A stretch of DNA of 64,000 nt. Origin: JAXMAR01 sp046350295 (GTDB lineage Bacteria > Planctomycetota > Planctomycetia > Gemmatales > Gemmataceae). Shown piece after piece: positions 55,962 through 64,000 of the stretch (its first letter is position 1; each line of letters begins with the position of its first letter). The position numbers and the translations under genes are program-made. Where the stretch lies: contig JAXMAR010000016.1 in the NCBI GenBank assembly GCA_046350295.1, forward strand, positions 78,906 through 142,905, read 5' to 3'. The notes beneath the pieces were generated by a model. The model ran no database searches and was not told where the DNA came from. It saw only the letters and a program-made list of their open reading frames with translations.

Positions 55962-57980
55962 CTACTTCCCGCGTACCAGCCGCGATATCCCCCGCCCCGA
56001 CGCGCTCAGCGTCATGAAGTAGGCCTCCCCGCCCTCGTCCTCGCCCCAGGACATGATCGCGTTGCCGGCGAAGGGAAACGGCCGGTTCTCGGTGACGCGG
56101 CCTTTCTTCTCGTCATAACGCAGGGCCCAGATCGCGTTGCTGATGTAGTCGGCGTAGAGGTACATTCCATCTAGTTCCGGGAACATCTTGCCGCGATAGA
56201 CCATGCCCCCCGTGATCGACTTGCCGATGTCGTGGTGGTATTCCCAGATCGGCTCGATCAGGTCTTTGCGCGGGCTACTTCCCTCGGCGGTGAAGGGGTG
56301 CAGGCCTTCGCGGATCTTCCAGCCGTAGTTGCCCCCCTTGGTGACGATGTTGATTTCCTCGAAGAGGTTCTGCCCCACGTCAGCGGCCCAGAGCTTGCCG
56401 GTTTTCTTATCGAAGGCCATGCGCCAGACGTTGCGCAGGCCGTAAGCCCAGATTTCCGGGCGGACATCCTTCTTGCCAGCGAAGGGGTTGTCCTTCGGGA
56501 TGGCGTAGTTCCGGAGGTCCTCCTTGCGCTCCACGTCGATGCGCAGGATGTGACCGAGGAGCTGCTTGAGGTTCTGTCCGTTGTTGAGGGGGTCGTTGGC
56601 GGCGCCACCGTCGCCGAGGGCGATGTAGAGGAAGCCGTCCGGCCCGAACGTGATCGTGCCGCCATCGTGGTTCCAGAACGGGCGCTCCAGCCGCAGCAGT
56701 TCTTCCTCGGAGGCGGGGTCGGCCCGGTCCGGATCGTCCTTCGAGACGCGGAAGCGGCTCAGGATGTTGGTGTGCGGGTGCTTGGCTTTACGCGTGGTGT
56801 AGAAAACGAAAAACTCGCCATTTTCCTTGTATTTCGGATGGAAGGCGAGACCCAGAAAGCCCTCCTCATTTTCCTTGTCCTGGTACTGCACCTGCTTCTG
56901 GATATCGAGGAAGACCTTGGTCTTCGTCGCTTTCTGGTCGTTCGGGAAGACGTGGATGACGCCGTGCTGCGTCGGCACGAAGACACGGTTACTGCCGTCG
57001 CCGGCGTGGGTGAGGAGGATGGGGCGCAGCGGAATCGGCACACCCGCCGGGGTCTCCGCGCTCCAGCCGGTCCACTTGAGCTCGGGGAACGCCGGGGCCG
57101 CCTTGATCTTGAGCGGCGTCTCGTCGACTTCCCAGCCGGGGATCTCGATCTTGAGCGCCGTGACCGTGCCCGCCTTCATGTCCGGGATGAGGAGCGTCTT
57201 GCCGTCGACGCCGAGAGCGATGTCGGCGGCGCTCTCAAACCCCTTCCCGATCAAGATCGGTTTCTCGCCGGGGCGCGGGATGGCGTAGACCTTGCCCCCT
57301 TTGTTGTCGCTGATGAAGAGCCGGCCGAAATGGTCCCAGACGATGCCGTCGGCATGGCCGAAGCCATCGGCGACCTTTTCGTGCTTGCCGGTCGCGATGT
57401 GCACGCGGTGGAGTTCACCGGTGGCGGAGTCGACGAGGAGGAAGAAGCTCTGCCCGTCCATGGCGAGGCCGTTGGGCCGCTTCAATTCGGGCCAGCGTTT
57501 CTGATCGGTGACCGTGGTGATCTTGCCCTTGAACGGGATGCGGAAGACGGCGCCGCCGGCGTTGTCCTTGTCGCCGGAGTCGGAGACGTAGACGAGGCCG
57601 GTCTCGGGATCGACGACAACGTCGTTGAGCATCACCGGCTCGGAGGGGAACGCCTTGGCCGGGATCTCGGTCTTCTTGCCGGCGAGGTCGATGCGCCAGA
57701 CGCGCTTGTTATCGGCGACGAAGAGCCACTTCTGAAAGGCGGCGATGCCGCGCGGGTCGTCGAGGCCGGTGACGAAGGGCTCGAGCTTGCCCTTGTTAAG
57801 GACGAGCACGGCGCCATCACCATCCTTGCCGCGCTCGCCGATCGAAGTGATGTAGATGCGCTTGTCGCCGCCGACCACGACGGATTCGGGGTTCTTGATC
57901 CCCTTGGCGATCGGCTCGGGAAGCTGGGCGTGGGCGGCGGCAGGGAACAGGGGCAAGATGACGAGAAGCAAAGCGCGCAT
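55962..57980 (-). CDS. Exported PQQ-dependent sugar dehydrogenase with N-terminal NHL/SMP-30-like propeller
   Basis: A 672-residue protein with a signal peptide (MRALLLVILPLFPAAAHAQ). Residues about 25-300 form an SMP-30/NHL-like propeller (ESVVVGGDKRIYITSIGERG, GLVYVSDSGDKDNAGGAVFR). Residues about 320-670 are the soluble glucose/aldose dehydrogenase propeller: RVFVPTQHGVIHVFPND, EEGFLGLAFHPKYKENGEFF, WNHDGGTITFGPDGFLYIAL, GDGGAANDPLNNGQNLKQLL and EIWAYGLRNVWRMAFDKKTG, with the cofactor-binding His/Arg. It would oxidise sugars in the periplasm with PQQ and pass electrons to a cytochrome. No PQQ synthesis genes are adjacent. Confidence 0.9.
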   Translation of the reverse strand: MRALLLVILPLFPAAAHAQLPEPIAKGIKNPESVVVGGDKRIYITSIGERGKDGDGAVLVLNKGKLEPFVTGLDDPRGIAAFQKWLFVADNKRVWRIDLAGKKTEIPAKAFPSEPVMLNDVVVDPETGLVYVSDSGDKDNAGGAVFRIPFKGKITTVTDQKRWPELKRPNGLAMDGQSFFLLVDSATGELHRVHIATGKHEKVADGFGHADGIVWDHFGRLFISDNKGGKVYAIPRPGEKPILIGKGFESAADIALGVDGKTLLIPDMKAGTVTALKIEIPGWEVDETPLKIKAAPAFPELKWTGWSAETPAGVPIPLRPILLTHAGDGSNRVFVPTQHGVIHVFPNDQKATKTKVFLDIQKQVQYQDKENEEGFLGLAFHPKYKENGEFFVFYTTRKAKHPHTNILSRFRVSKDDPDRADPASEEELLRLERPFWNHDGGTITFGPDGFLYIALGDGGAANDPLNNGQNLKQLLGHILRIDVERKEDLRNYAIPKDNPFAGKKDVRPEIWAYGLRNVWRMAFDKKTGKLWAADVGQNLFEEINIVTKGGNYGWKIREGLHPFTAEGSSPRKDLIEPIWEYHHDIGKSITGGMVYRGKMFPELDGMYLYADYISNAIWALRYDEKKGRVTENRPFPFAGNAIMSWGEDEGGEAYFMTLSASGRGISRLVRGK

Positions 57981-58090
57981 GGTGATCCCTCCAGGTGGAC
58001 GCATCCGTGGGCCGAGAACGGAACTTTCTTGTGTCTGAACAGTCTTATATGATGGGGGCGTGTGGCGAAAGTAAAGGGGAGAAAAAGAAC

Positions 58091-58585
58091 ATGCGATTCC
58101 TCGGCTCCTTGACCCTGTCGGTGTGTGCCGCGGCGCTCCTGTGCGCGGGGAGCTCGACGCCGCGGCGCGAAGACGTGCCCAAGTACATGAAGATGCTCAC
58201 GTCCGGCATCGGCAAGGACCGGGCCAAGGCGGCGGAGATGCTCGGGCGGCGGGGCGCCATCAGCCGCAAGGACGTCGAGGACGCCATCGAGCCTCTCAAG
58301 AAGATGCTGCAGAACGACAAGGACTCCGGAGCCCGCTCGGCGGCCGCGCTGGCGCTGGGCGCGATCGCCCCGACGCCGGACGAGACGGTGCCGCTCCTGA
58401 TCGACGCGCTCAAGGACAAGTCGGTCGACGTGAAGATCTCGGCCATCAGCGCGCTGGGCCTCTATGGTCCAGCGGCGAAGTCCGCGGTGACGCCGCTGCG
58501 GGAGATTCAAAAGGACAAGACCGACAAGAAGATGTCGCAGGCGGCCGGGATGGCGCTGAAGTCGATCTTCGCGAAGATGAAGTGA
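58091..58585 (+). CDS. Exported HEAT-repeat protein
   Basis: A 164-residue protein with a signal peptide (FLGSLTLSVCAAALLCAGSS). The rest is made of HEAT-like helical pairs (GARSAAALALGAIAPTPDET, VPLLIDALKDKSVDVKISAI). It is a protein-binding scaffold of unknown partner. It is divergent from the sugar dehydrogenase gene and is followed by a palindromic element. Confidence 0.8.
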   Translation: MRFLGSLTLSVCAAALLCAGSSTPRREDVPKYMKMLTSGIGKDRAKAAEMLGRRGAISRKDVEDAIEPLKKMLQNDKDSGARSAAALALGAIAPTPDETVPLLIDALKDKSVDVKISAISALGLYGPAAKSAVTPLREIQKDKTDKKMSQAAGMALKSIFAKMK

Positions 58586-58592
58586 CGCGGGC

Positions 58593-58663
58593 GGCTTGCA
58601 ACGCAAGAAGGGGACTGTCGCTCTCCACGTTCAGAGAGATGGTCGCCTCTTTCGTTGCAAGCC
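58593..58663. repeat. Inverted-repeat element, copy B
   Basis: GGCTTGCAACG (58593-58603) pairs with CGTTGCAAGCC (58653-58663). The segment CTTGCAACGCAAGAAGGGGA... up to CTGTC is the same sequence as the reverse complement of 41824-41851 with few changes. It follows the HEAT-repeat gene. Confidence 0.75.
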
Positions 58664-58777
58664 CATCGTTGTTAGTTTCGCTAGATGGACCGCCCTATTC
58701 GTTTGACGACCCGCTCGACAACAGCTCCCATCGAGGCGAACCTGCCGGTCAAAGCAAAGGGTCCCGACACCTTTTTT

Positions 58778-60204
58778 CTAGCCGACGCTGGAGCCGACGA
58801 GGTAGCCGCGCAGGTCGCAGAAGACCTGGTTGCAGCGGTGGCGCCACTCCGCATTGAGGGCGGTCTTGCGGTCGGGGGCGTTCATGATGACGGTGATGTG
58901 CAAGGTGTTGTGATTGGCGACCGGGGCCCGCTCGAGGCGCAGCTCCATGTCGATGATGGCGGTCTTGCGGCGGAAGCCGAGCCAGCTCAGGCTGCTGCTG
59001 TCGCCGCCGAGGCGGACGCGGATGCAGCCGGGGACGCTCTCGATCACTTCGCCGCCGAAGTCCTGGACGAAGCCGCGCAGCTTGCGCGAGGCGATCGCGT
59101 CGGGCATCCAGGCCTCCATGTGGTGCACGATGGCGTCCGGGTCGTATGCGGGGGCGGGACGGAGCAGCTCGAGCGTGGGCGTCCCGGCCTCCGGCTCTTC
59201 CGCGCCGGGCGGCATGCTTTCCGCCTCGCCGTTGACCGCGAAGACGAGCGCGTTCTCGAACCGTTCGTAGAGCTCGCGGGCGCTGCCGGGGCGGTCGTTC
59301 GGCTGTTTCGCCAGGCAGCTCATGACGACGTTCTCGATCTCCGGGGCCACCCAGCCCGAAGCGCCGACCGCCGCAAACGTGGGGGGCGCCTCGGTCGCGT
59401 GGGCGAGCAAGACGTCCATGGTCTCCTCGCGCGAGAAGGGGAGCCGACCCGTCAGCAGTTCGAAGAGGATGACGCCGACGCTGTAGAGGTCGCTGCGATG
59501 ATCGAGCTCCTCGCCGCGCACCTGCTCGGGGGAGATATAGCCCGGCGTGCCGACGGCGAAATCGGTTCCGGTGTCGGTGACCTTGCCGATGCGCGAGAGG
59601 CCTGCCGTATTCTCGACGAGCTTGGCCAGGCCGAAGTCCATGATCTTTATTTTTTCGTAAGGCGTATCCGGGTCGACAACCATCAGGTTGGCCGGCTTGA
59701 GGTCGCGATGGATGATCCCTTCGGTGTGGGCGGCCTGCAGGGCTTCGCACAGCTGGTTTAGGAGTCGAGCGATGCGGGCGGGGTTGAGCCGGCCGTTGCG
59801 ATGGAGCAGGGTATCCACGGTCACGCCGCGGATGTACTCCATGATGATACAGGGGCCTTGCGGGTCATTCAGGGAGGCGTCGAAGAGCGTGACGACGTAC
59901 GGGTGCTGAAAGCGGGCCATGAGGAGCGTTTCGCGTTGGAAACGGTCGCGAAACTTAGGCTCGGTGGCGACGTGGTCGTGCATAACCTTGACGACGACGT
60001 ATCGCCCAAGGTCGATTTGCCGGGCCAGATAGACCCGGCCCATCCCCCTTCGCCCAGAAGGCGGATGGCTTCGTACCGGCCCAGAAATGTCGCCCGACCA
60101 TGCGTGGAGCCCGCTGCCGTTCTTGGGTCGCTTCGTGCCTGCCGCAAGTCTAGGTCACAAAACGGGCGGGCGCCGCGGCGCCGTGTGATTCTTGAAGACG
60201 CCAC
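58778..60204 (-). pseudogene. Hanks-type serine/threonine kinase, frameshift in the glycine loop
   Basis: The 421-codon frame reads a kinase from the second half of the glycine loop onward: MGRVYLARQIDLGRYVVVKV (lysine), IIHRDLKPANLMVVD, IMDFGLAKLV, GTPGYISPEQVRGEELDHRS, and SDLYSVGVILFELLTGRLPF. The first half of the loop, FLGRYEAIRLLGEGG, lies in the next frame at 60098-60050, and one missing base in a run of G at about 60050 would join them. The C-terminal 140 residues form a separate alpha/beta domain (VIESVPGCIRVRLGGDSSSL; IDMELRLERAPVANHNTLHI). It is cytoplasmic, as no membrane helix is seen. The true start is upstream and uncertain. Confidence 0.85.
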
Positions 60205-60458
60205 GCCTGCACGGCTGTTTCAGAACAGGAGCGACTCTTCGTCTTTTGCGTTTCCCGGGAAGGTCTTGGTTCTTGAAACAACCTCTTGGCTAAGGAAGTC
60301 GTCGTAGAGATGCGCCCAACCTGCCGTATTTGTCGATTCCACCGCCTGAGAACCGAGACTTCGCGCCGTTTTCTTCCACGGACGCCGGGAACAGCCCGCC
60401 CGGGTTCCGAAAAGGTCAAAGCCGCCTCTCCACACCTTTTCTCAAACGGAGCAAAGCC

Positions 60459-62126
60459 ATGGACGGCTTCGGCTGGGCCAGGAGGGCGAGCCTCGCCCTT
60501 CTGTTGACGACGAGCGCCGCTCGAGCGCAAGATCTAACGACGACGGCGCCCGCATCGCTCGGCGCCCCCATCGAACTTCCGGCCGCTGTCGATGCGCCCA
60601 AGGCCACGGAGACGGCGCCCAAGAGCGCCGCAGCGAGCGGCGAAGCCGCGCCGTGCTGCTGCGCCGGCTTCGACTGGAAAAAAGTTCCTCCCATCCATGC
60701 CTTCCCGCGCCCCGGCTTCTTCCCGAATCCCCCCAAGGGCTGCGGCTACTACTCGCTCTTCGACGAGGTGCTCGGCCGGCTGCGGCCCGATCGACCGAAA
60801 TACGGCTACATGCCCCTGGCGCTTCAGCCGCCCCCGATGTTCGACATCGATTGGCGCTATCTCGACGACCCGAAGACGCCGCCGCAGGACTTCCTCGAGT
60901 CGCTGCACCGCGTCCACCTCGGCGACAACTGGCTCTTCAACACCGGCGGCGAATTCCGCTGGCGGCACATGCACGAGATCAACAGCCGCTTGACCGGCGT
61001 GACCAACGACTACGAGCTGCTCCGCACCCGTGTCTATGGCGACTTGTGGTATCGCGACGTCTTTCGCGTCTACGTCGAGGGACTCGACGCCCGCAGCTAC
61101 AACCAGAACCTGGCCCCCAACCCGGTCGACGTCGACCGGACCGATCTGCTCGACGCCTTCGTCGAGTTCAAGGTCTTCGAGAATTGCAACGGCAAGGGGT
61201 ATGTCCGCGTCGGCCGGCAGGAACTGCTTTACGGCTCGCAGCGGCTGATCTCCCCACCTGACTGGAACAACACGCGTCGCACCTTCCAGGGCGTGCGCGG
61301 CTACTACACCAGCGAGAAGTGGGACGTCGATCTCTTCTGGACGCAGCCGGTCGTTCCCAACCCGAGCCACTTCGATTCGGTCGACAACAACCAGAACTTC
61401 GCGGGCTTCTGGGCGACCTACCGTCCCGCCAAGGGGCAGTTCCGCGACTTCTATTACCTCTATCTCGACAACACCAACAGGCAGACCCAGCTGGGCATCG
61501 TCCGCGCGCCTTACAACGTCCATACGCTCGGCACGCGCTTCGCCGGGGACAAGAACGACTTCCTCTACGACGTCGAACTCATGGGCCAGGTGGGCCGCCG
61601 CGGCGACGAGGACATCTTCGCAGCCGCCGCCACCGCCGGCGTCGGCTACCACTTCGAGCACGCCCCCATGGACCCGACCTTCTGGCTCTACTACGACTTC
61701 GCCTCGGGCGATCAGAACCCCAACGGCGGCCAGTTCAACACCTTCAACCAGCTTTTCCCCTTCGGCCATTACTACTTCGGCTGGCTCGACTTCGTCGGCC
61801 GGCAGAACATTCATGACTTCAGCGCTCACATGTACCTGTACCCCACGAAGTGGCTTACCTTCAACGCCCAGTTCCACCACTTCGAGCTCGCGAGCGCCCG
61901 CGACGCTCTCTACAACGCAGCCGGCAATGCGATCCGCCGTGACCCGACCGGGGCGGCCGGCCGCGACGTGGGAGACGAGATCGATCTCATTTTCAACTTC
62001 CACCTGACGCGGCGCAGCGATTTCCTCATCGGCTACTCGCAGATGTGGGAAGGGAGTTTCCTCAAGCAGACCGGGCCTCGGCTCGACCCGAGCCTGTTCT
62101 ACGCGATGTATAACTTCCGCTGGTAG
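60459..62126 (+). CDS. Outer-membrane beta-barrel (alginate-export type porin)
   Basis: A 555-residue protein with a signal peptide (ASLALLLTTSAARAQDLTTT) and a Cys-rich patch (EAAPCCCAGFDWKKVPPIHA). The rest is a run of amphipathic beta strands with aromatic girdles: FNTGGEFRWRHMHEINSRL, LRTRVYGDLWYRDVFRVYVE, FVEFKVFENCNGKGYVRVGR, LWTQPVV-like segments and a C-terminal FYAMYNFRW, the pattern of alginate_exp/AlgE-type porins. It probably lets a negatively charged solute through the outer membrane. The ATG is preceded by GGAG. A long open frame on the opposite strand is a GC shadow. Confidence 0.88.
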   Translation: MDGFGWARRASLALLLTTSAARAQDLTTTAPASLGAPIELPAAVDAPKATETAPKSAAASGEAAPCCCAGFDWKKVPPIHAFPRPGFFPNPPKGCGYYSLFDEVLGRLRPDRPKYGYMPLALQPPPMFDIDWRYLDDPKTPPQDFLESLHRVHLGDNWLFNTGGEFRWRHMHEINSRLTGVTNDYELLRTRVYGDLWYRDVFRVYVEGLDARSYNQNLAPNPVDVDRTDLLDAFVEFKVFENCNGKGYVRVGRQELLYGSQRLISPPDWNNTRRTFQGVRGYYTSEKWDVDLFWTQPVVPNPSHFDSVDNNQNFAGFWATYRPAKGQFRDFYYLYLDNTNRQTQLGIVRAPYNVHTLGTRFAGDKNDFLYDVELMGQVGRRGDEDIFAAAATAGVGYHFEHAPMDPTFWLYYDFASGDQNPNGGQFNTFNQLFPFGHYYFGWLDFVGRQNIHDFSAHMYLYPTKWLTFNAQFHHFELASARDALYNAAGNAIRRDPTGAAGRDVGDEIDLIFNFHLTRRSDFLIGYSQMWEGSFLKQTGPRLDPSLFYAMYNFRW

Positions 62127-62170
62127 GCGCGGCGCCGGGTGGCCCGCCTCCTCGACGTCTCCGCCGCGCC

Positions 62171-63361
62171 TCAGTCCGACGCCTTGGCGCGAAGCGCCCT
62201 GGCGAAAAGCGCCTCGGCGACACGCGCGTTGGCGGCGTGGTTGACGTGGCAGAAATCGAGATAAAACTCCGTGCCGTCCGGACGATCCGCGAGGACATCG
62301 GATAAATCGACGGAGACGAGGCCGTCCCGGCCCAGAGCCTCGAGCGCCGTGCGGAAGCGCGGATAGGCGGTGGCAAAGGCCCGTTCCAACCCGGGCGCCT
62401 CGCGTTCCTCCTTCTTCCGCAGACGTTTCTCGTAGGCGGTCGGCTGCTCGTGCGCGAAGAGGTGCGGCTGAAGAAAATGGACGAACCGCGCGCCCTTTGC
62501 TTCCGCCCGCGTTCGCGCCTCGGCCAATGCGTCTCGGTAGCCCGCCTCGGCGCGGCGGAGCGCTTGCGCCAGCGCCTCCGCGTCCACGCGGGCCGCGGAC
62601 GCCTGCCGCTCCAGACGCCGCAGCATCAGCTTGGCGCAGGCGCTCCAACCCTGGTTGCGGACGCACCACGGGTAGAGTAACCGGTCGACCCCCTTGAGTC
62701 GCCGCGCCCCGGAGGCGTCGGGCTGGTCCGGTCGCCAGCCGCCGGTCTGGCCGTGGTAAACCGGATAGTAGACGTCGTTGACGCCGTCATAGAAGAGGAC
62801 GATGTCCCCGTGGCGCAGCTCGGTTCGCGCCAGCCGCAGCGTCTGCTGCGCCGCGCTCATGGCCGGCACGCCGAGGTTTTCGACGCGGTAACTCAGGCCC
62901 GCCCCGTTGACGAGTCGCTGCAGACAGCTGGCGATCGTCCATTCATCCGGTACTTCCTGATCGAAGACGGTCGAGCCGCCAACCAGGTAAATCGTGTCGC
63001 TATAGGAGGTCGGCTGGTCCGTCGTGTGGCGGCGGCCGCCGCGGATGCGGATGCGGGTCCCCTCGAAGTCGTTCAGGAGGCAGAAGGCGCCGCCGGCGGC
63101 GGGCCGGATGCGGACGCAGCGCATCGATTCGTCGAGGAAGTCGGGGCCGAAGTAGGCGGCGTCGCGATAGGGCGTCGGCCGGGTCGCCCGGAACTCCCAG
63201 CGTCCGGGCGTGCGCTCGGGGGGCGTGAGCCAGAGCCAGCAATGGCACAGCCCCTCCAGCAAGCCCAGAGCGCCGAGAATCCCGCCGCCGACCGCGGCGC
63301 TCCTGAGGAGCAGACGCTGCCAGAGGCGGTTCCGGACACTTGTCTCCGAAGCCAAGGGCAT
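62171..63361 (-). CDS. SGNH/GDSL-type hydrolase, membrane-anchored
   Basis: A 396-residue protein with an N-terminal membrane helix (LRSAAVGGGILGALGLLEGL). The SGNH pattern is IYLVGGSTVFDQEVPDEWTI (Ser and oxyanion Gly), YRVENLGVPAMSAAQQTLRL (block II Gly), VLFYDGVNDVYYPVYHGQTG (Asn-Asp block III), and FYLDFCHVNHAANARVAEAL (Asp and His of block V). A helical insert with charged repeats lies between blocks III and V. Such enzymes act on acyl esters of polysaccharides or lipids at the cell surface. It is convergent with the porin gene. Confidence 0.85.
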   Translation of the reverse strand: MPLASETSVRNRLWQRLLLRSAAVGGGILGALGLLEGLCHCWLWLTPPERTPGRWEFRATRPTPYRDAAYFGPDFLDESMRCVRIRPAAGGAFCLLNDFEGTRIRIRGGRRHTTDQPTSYSDTIYLVGGSTVFDQEVPDEWTIASCLQRLVNGAGLSYRVENLGVPAMSAAQQTLRLARTELRHGDIVLFYDGVNDVYYPVYHGQTGGWRPDQPDASGARRLKGVDRLLYPWCVRNQGWSACAKLMLRRLERQASAARVDAEALAQALRRAEAGYRDALAEARTRAEAKGARFVHFLQPHLFAHEQPTAYEKRLRKKEEREAPGLERAFATAYPRFRTALEALGRDGLVSVDLSDVLADRPDGTEFYLDFCHVNHAANARVAEALFARALRAKASD

Positions 63362-63604
63362 GGTTCTCGTCCGAATGGGGAAACCCGGAGGAACTCGGAA
63401 GGACGATAGCCGCTCGTTTCGCGCGGAGTCAATGCCGCCAACCGGTAGCTGAACTCGTGAGAGTTCAGAGGGGCGGCCTCGAATAAGAAGCGTCCCATCG
63501 GAACAAAGCCTCCCAGCCCCCGATTCCGCCTATTTTCCTTTCCCTTCCGGGCGACCCTTTGCTATGCTTGGAACCTGGGAAAGTCTCTTCTGGGGGGATG
63601 AGTC

Positions 63605-64000
63605 ATGCTGAGCTTCGAGAGCAACAAAGGCGCTCGCTTCTGTGACGGCCTGACGCGCCGCGATTTTCTCCGCGCGGGCGGTCTCGCCGCGGGCGCGATC
63701 GGCCTGTCGCTCGCAGATCTCAATCAGTTGAAAGCGGCCGGCGCGGCGCGGTCGAGCGACATCAACTGCATCGTCCTCTTCCTGGTCGGCGCCCCGAGCC
63801 ACCTCGATACCTGGGACCTGAAGCCGGGCGCCCCCGATAACGTCCGCGGCCCGTTCCGCCCGATCAACACCAACGTCCCGGGCGTCCAGATCTGCGAGCA
63901 CTTTCCGCAGATGGCCCGCATGGCGGACCGCTACGCGATCATCCGCTCCGTCTACCACCGCGCCGCTTCGATCCACGAGACCGGCCATCAGATGATGCAG
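63605..64000 (+). CDS. Tat-exported DUF1501 protein, 3' partial
   Basis: 132 codons are visible up to the window end. The N-terminus has a Tat signal (TRRDFLRAGGLAAGAIGLSL) and then the DUF1501 opening: DINCIVLFLVGAPSHLDTWD, LKPGAPDNVRGPFRPINTNV, PGVQICEHFPQMARMADRYA, with histidines and aspartates typical of the alkaline phosphatase/sulfatase fold. DUF1501 proteins are a large planctomycete family, usually paired with a DUF1553/DUF1549 cytochrome gene; that partner would lie outside the window. The ATG is at 63605 after GGGGATG. Confidence 0.93.
   Translation, partial: MLSFESNKGARFCDGLTRRDFLRAGGLAAGAIGLSLADLNQLKAAGAARSSDINCIVLFLVGAPSHLDTWDLKPGAPDNVRGPFRPINTNVPGVQICEHFPQMARMADRYAIIRSVYHRAASIHETGHQMMQ

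Noticed and set aside
56232..58052. 606-codon open frame on the plus strand opposite the sugar dehydrogenase
   Set aside because: Shadow frame with Asp/Glu/Gly/Val bias and no recognisable domain; the minus-strand gene has all expected motifs.
60534..62669. 711-codon open frame on the minus strand opposite the porin gene
   Set aside because: Composition is dominated by Val/Glu/Ala/Gly repeats and it spans the porin gene and the gap to the next gene; the porin has a signal peptide and clear beta-barrel text.

Overview
The window comes from a high-GC planctomycete, most likely of the Gemmata/Gemmataceae type. The evidence is a typical-looking set of genes: a DUF1559 protein with a type IV pilin-like N-terminus (40.7 kb), a DUF1501 protein with a Tat signal (63.6 kb, cut by the window end), a Tat-exported Gfo/Idh oxidoreductase, a five-haem c-type cytochrome carrying a PA14 domain, ECF sigma factors next to Hanks-type kinases, a WD40 giant, and many small palindromic repeats between genes. 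No rRNA, CRISPR array, transposase or phage gene was seen.

Layout. 0-6 kb: a HTH protein, an ASCH-TPR fusion, the cytochrome, SurE and a DUF6985-like gene. 5.9-8.3 kb: tRNA-Leu(GAG), tRNA-Ser(CGA) and a dnaA gene whose N-terminal half is split by several frameshifts. 8.8-13.6 kb: a Tat oxidoreductase, a cysteine desulfurase broken into frames, a DUF3990 toxin-like gene with a coupled partner, and a RecA-like ATPase. 13.8-17.3 kb: a MacB-type permease, a DUF1259 protein and a beta-propeller. 17.4-23.7 kb is largely core metabolism: the aminopeptidase P-accB-accC cluster, cyanase, DinB, ferredoxin and lumazine synthase. 25.5-27.6 kb is a thiamine locus: a TPP riboswitch, an uncharacterised four-helix membrane protein and thiC. 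27.6-34.4 kb holds a Nif3 protein, then an envelope polysaccharide-like group (epimerase, NodB deacetylase, two CelD-type GNATs, cupin). 34.4-45.4 kb is mostly exported proteins. 45.5-51.8 kb is a signalling and efflux-like block: ECF sigma and kinase overlapping by four bases, an ECF sigma factor fused to a HlyD-type adaptor, a small membrane protein and an RND porter without its transmembrane bundles. 52-55.8 kb has two zinc-ribbon membrane proteins and a GNAT toxin-antitoxin pair. 55.9-64 kb ends with a sugar dehydrogenase, a kinase, an outer-membrane porin and an SGNH hydrolase.

Two general points. First, frameshifts are concentrated in short patches (about 7.9-8.3, 10.3-10.6, 14.9-15.7, 31.6-32.3 and 50.3-51.3 kb), while most long genes around them are intact. 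The conserved protein text continues in another frame each time, so local assembly error is at least as likely as pseudogenisation; these loci are labelled pseudogene only because the reading frame as given is broken. Second, most gene ends carry inverted-repeat elements of several sequence families, two of which also sit in frame inside coding sequence. All family names here are from reading motifs by eye, without database searches.
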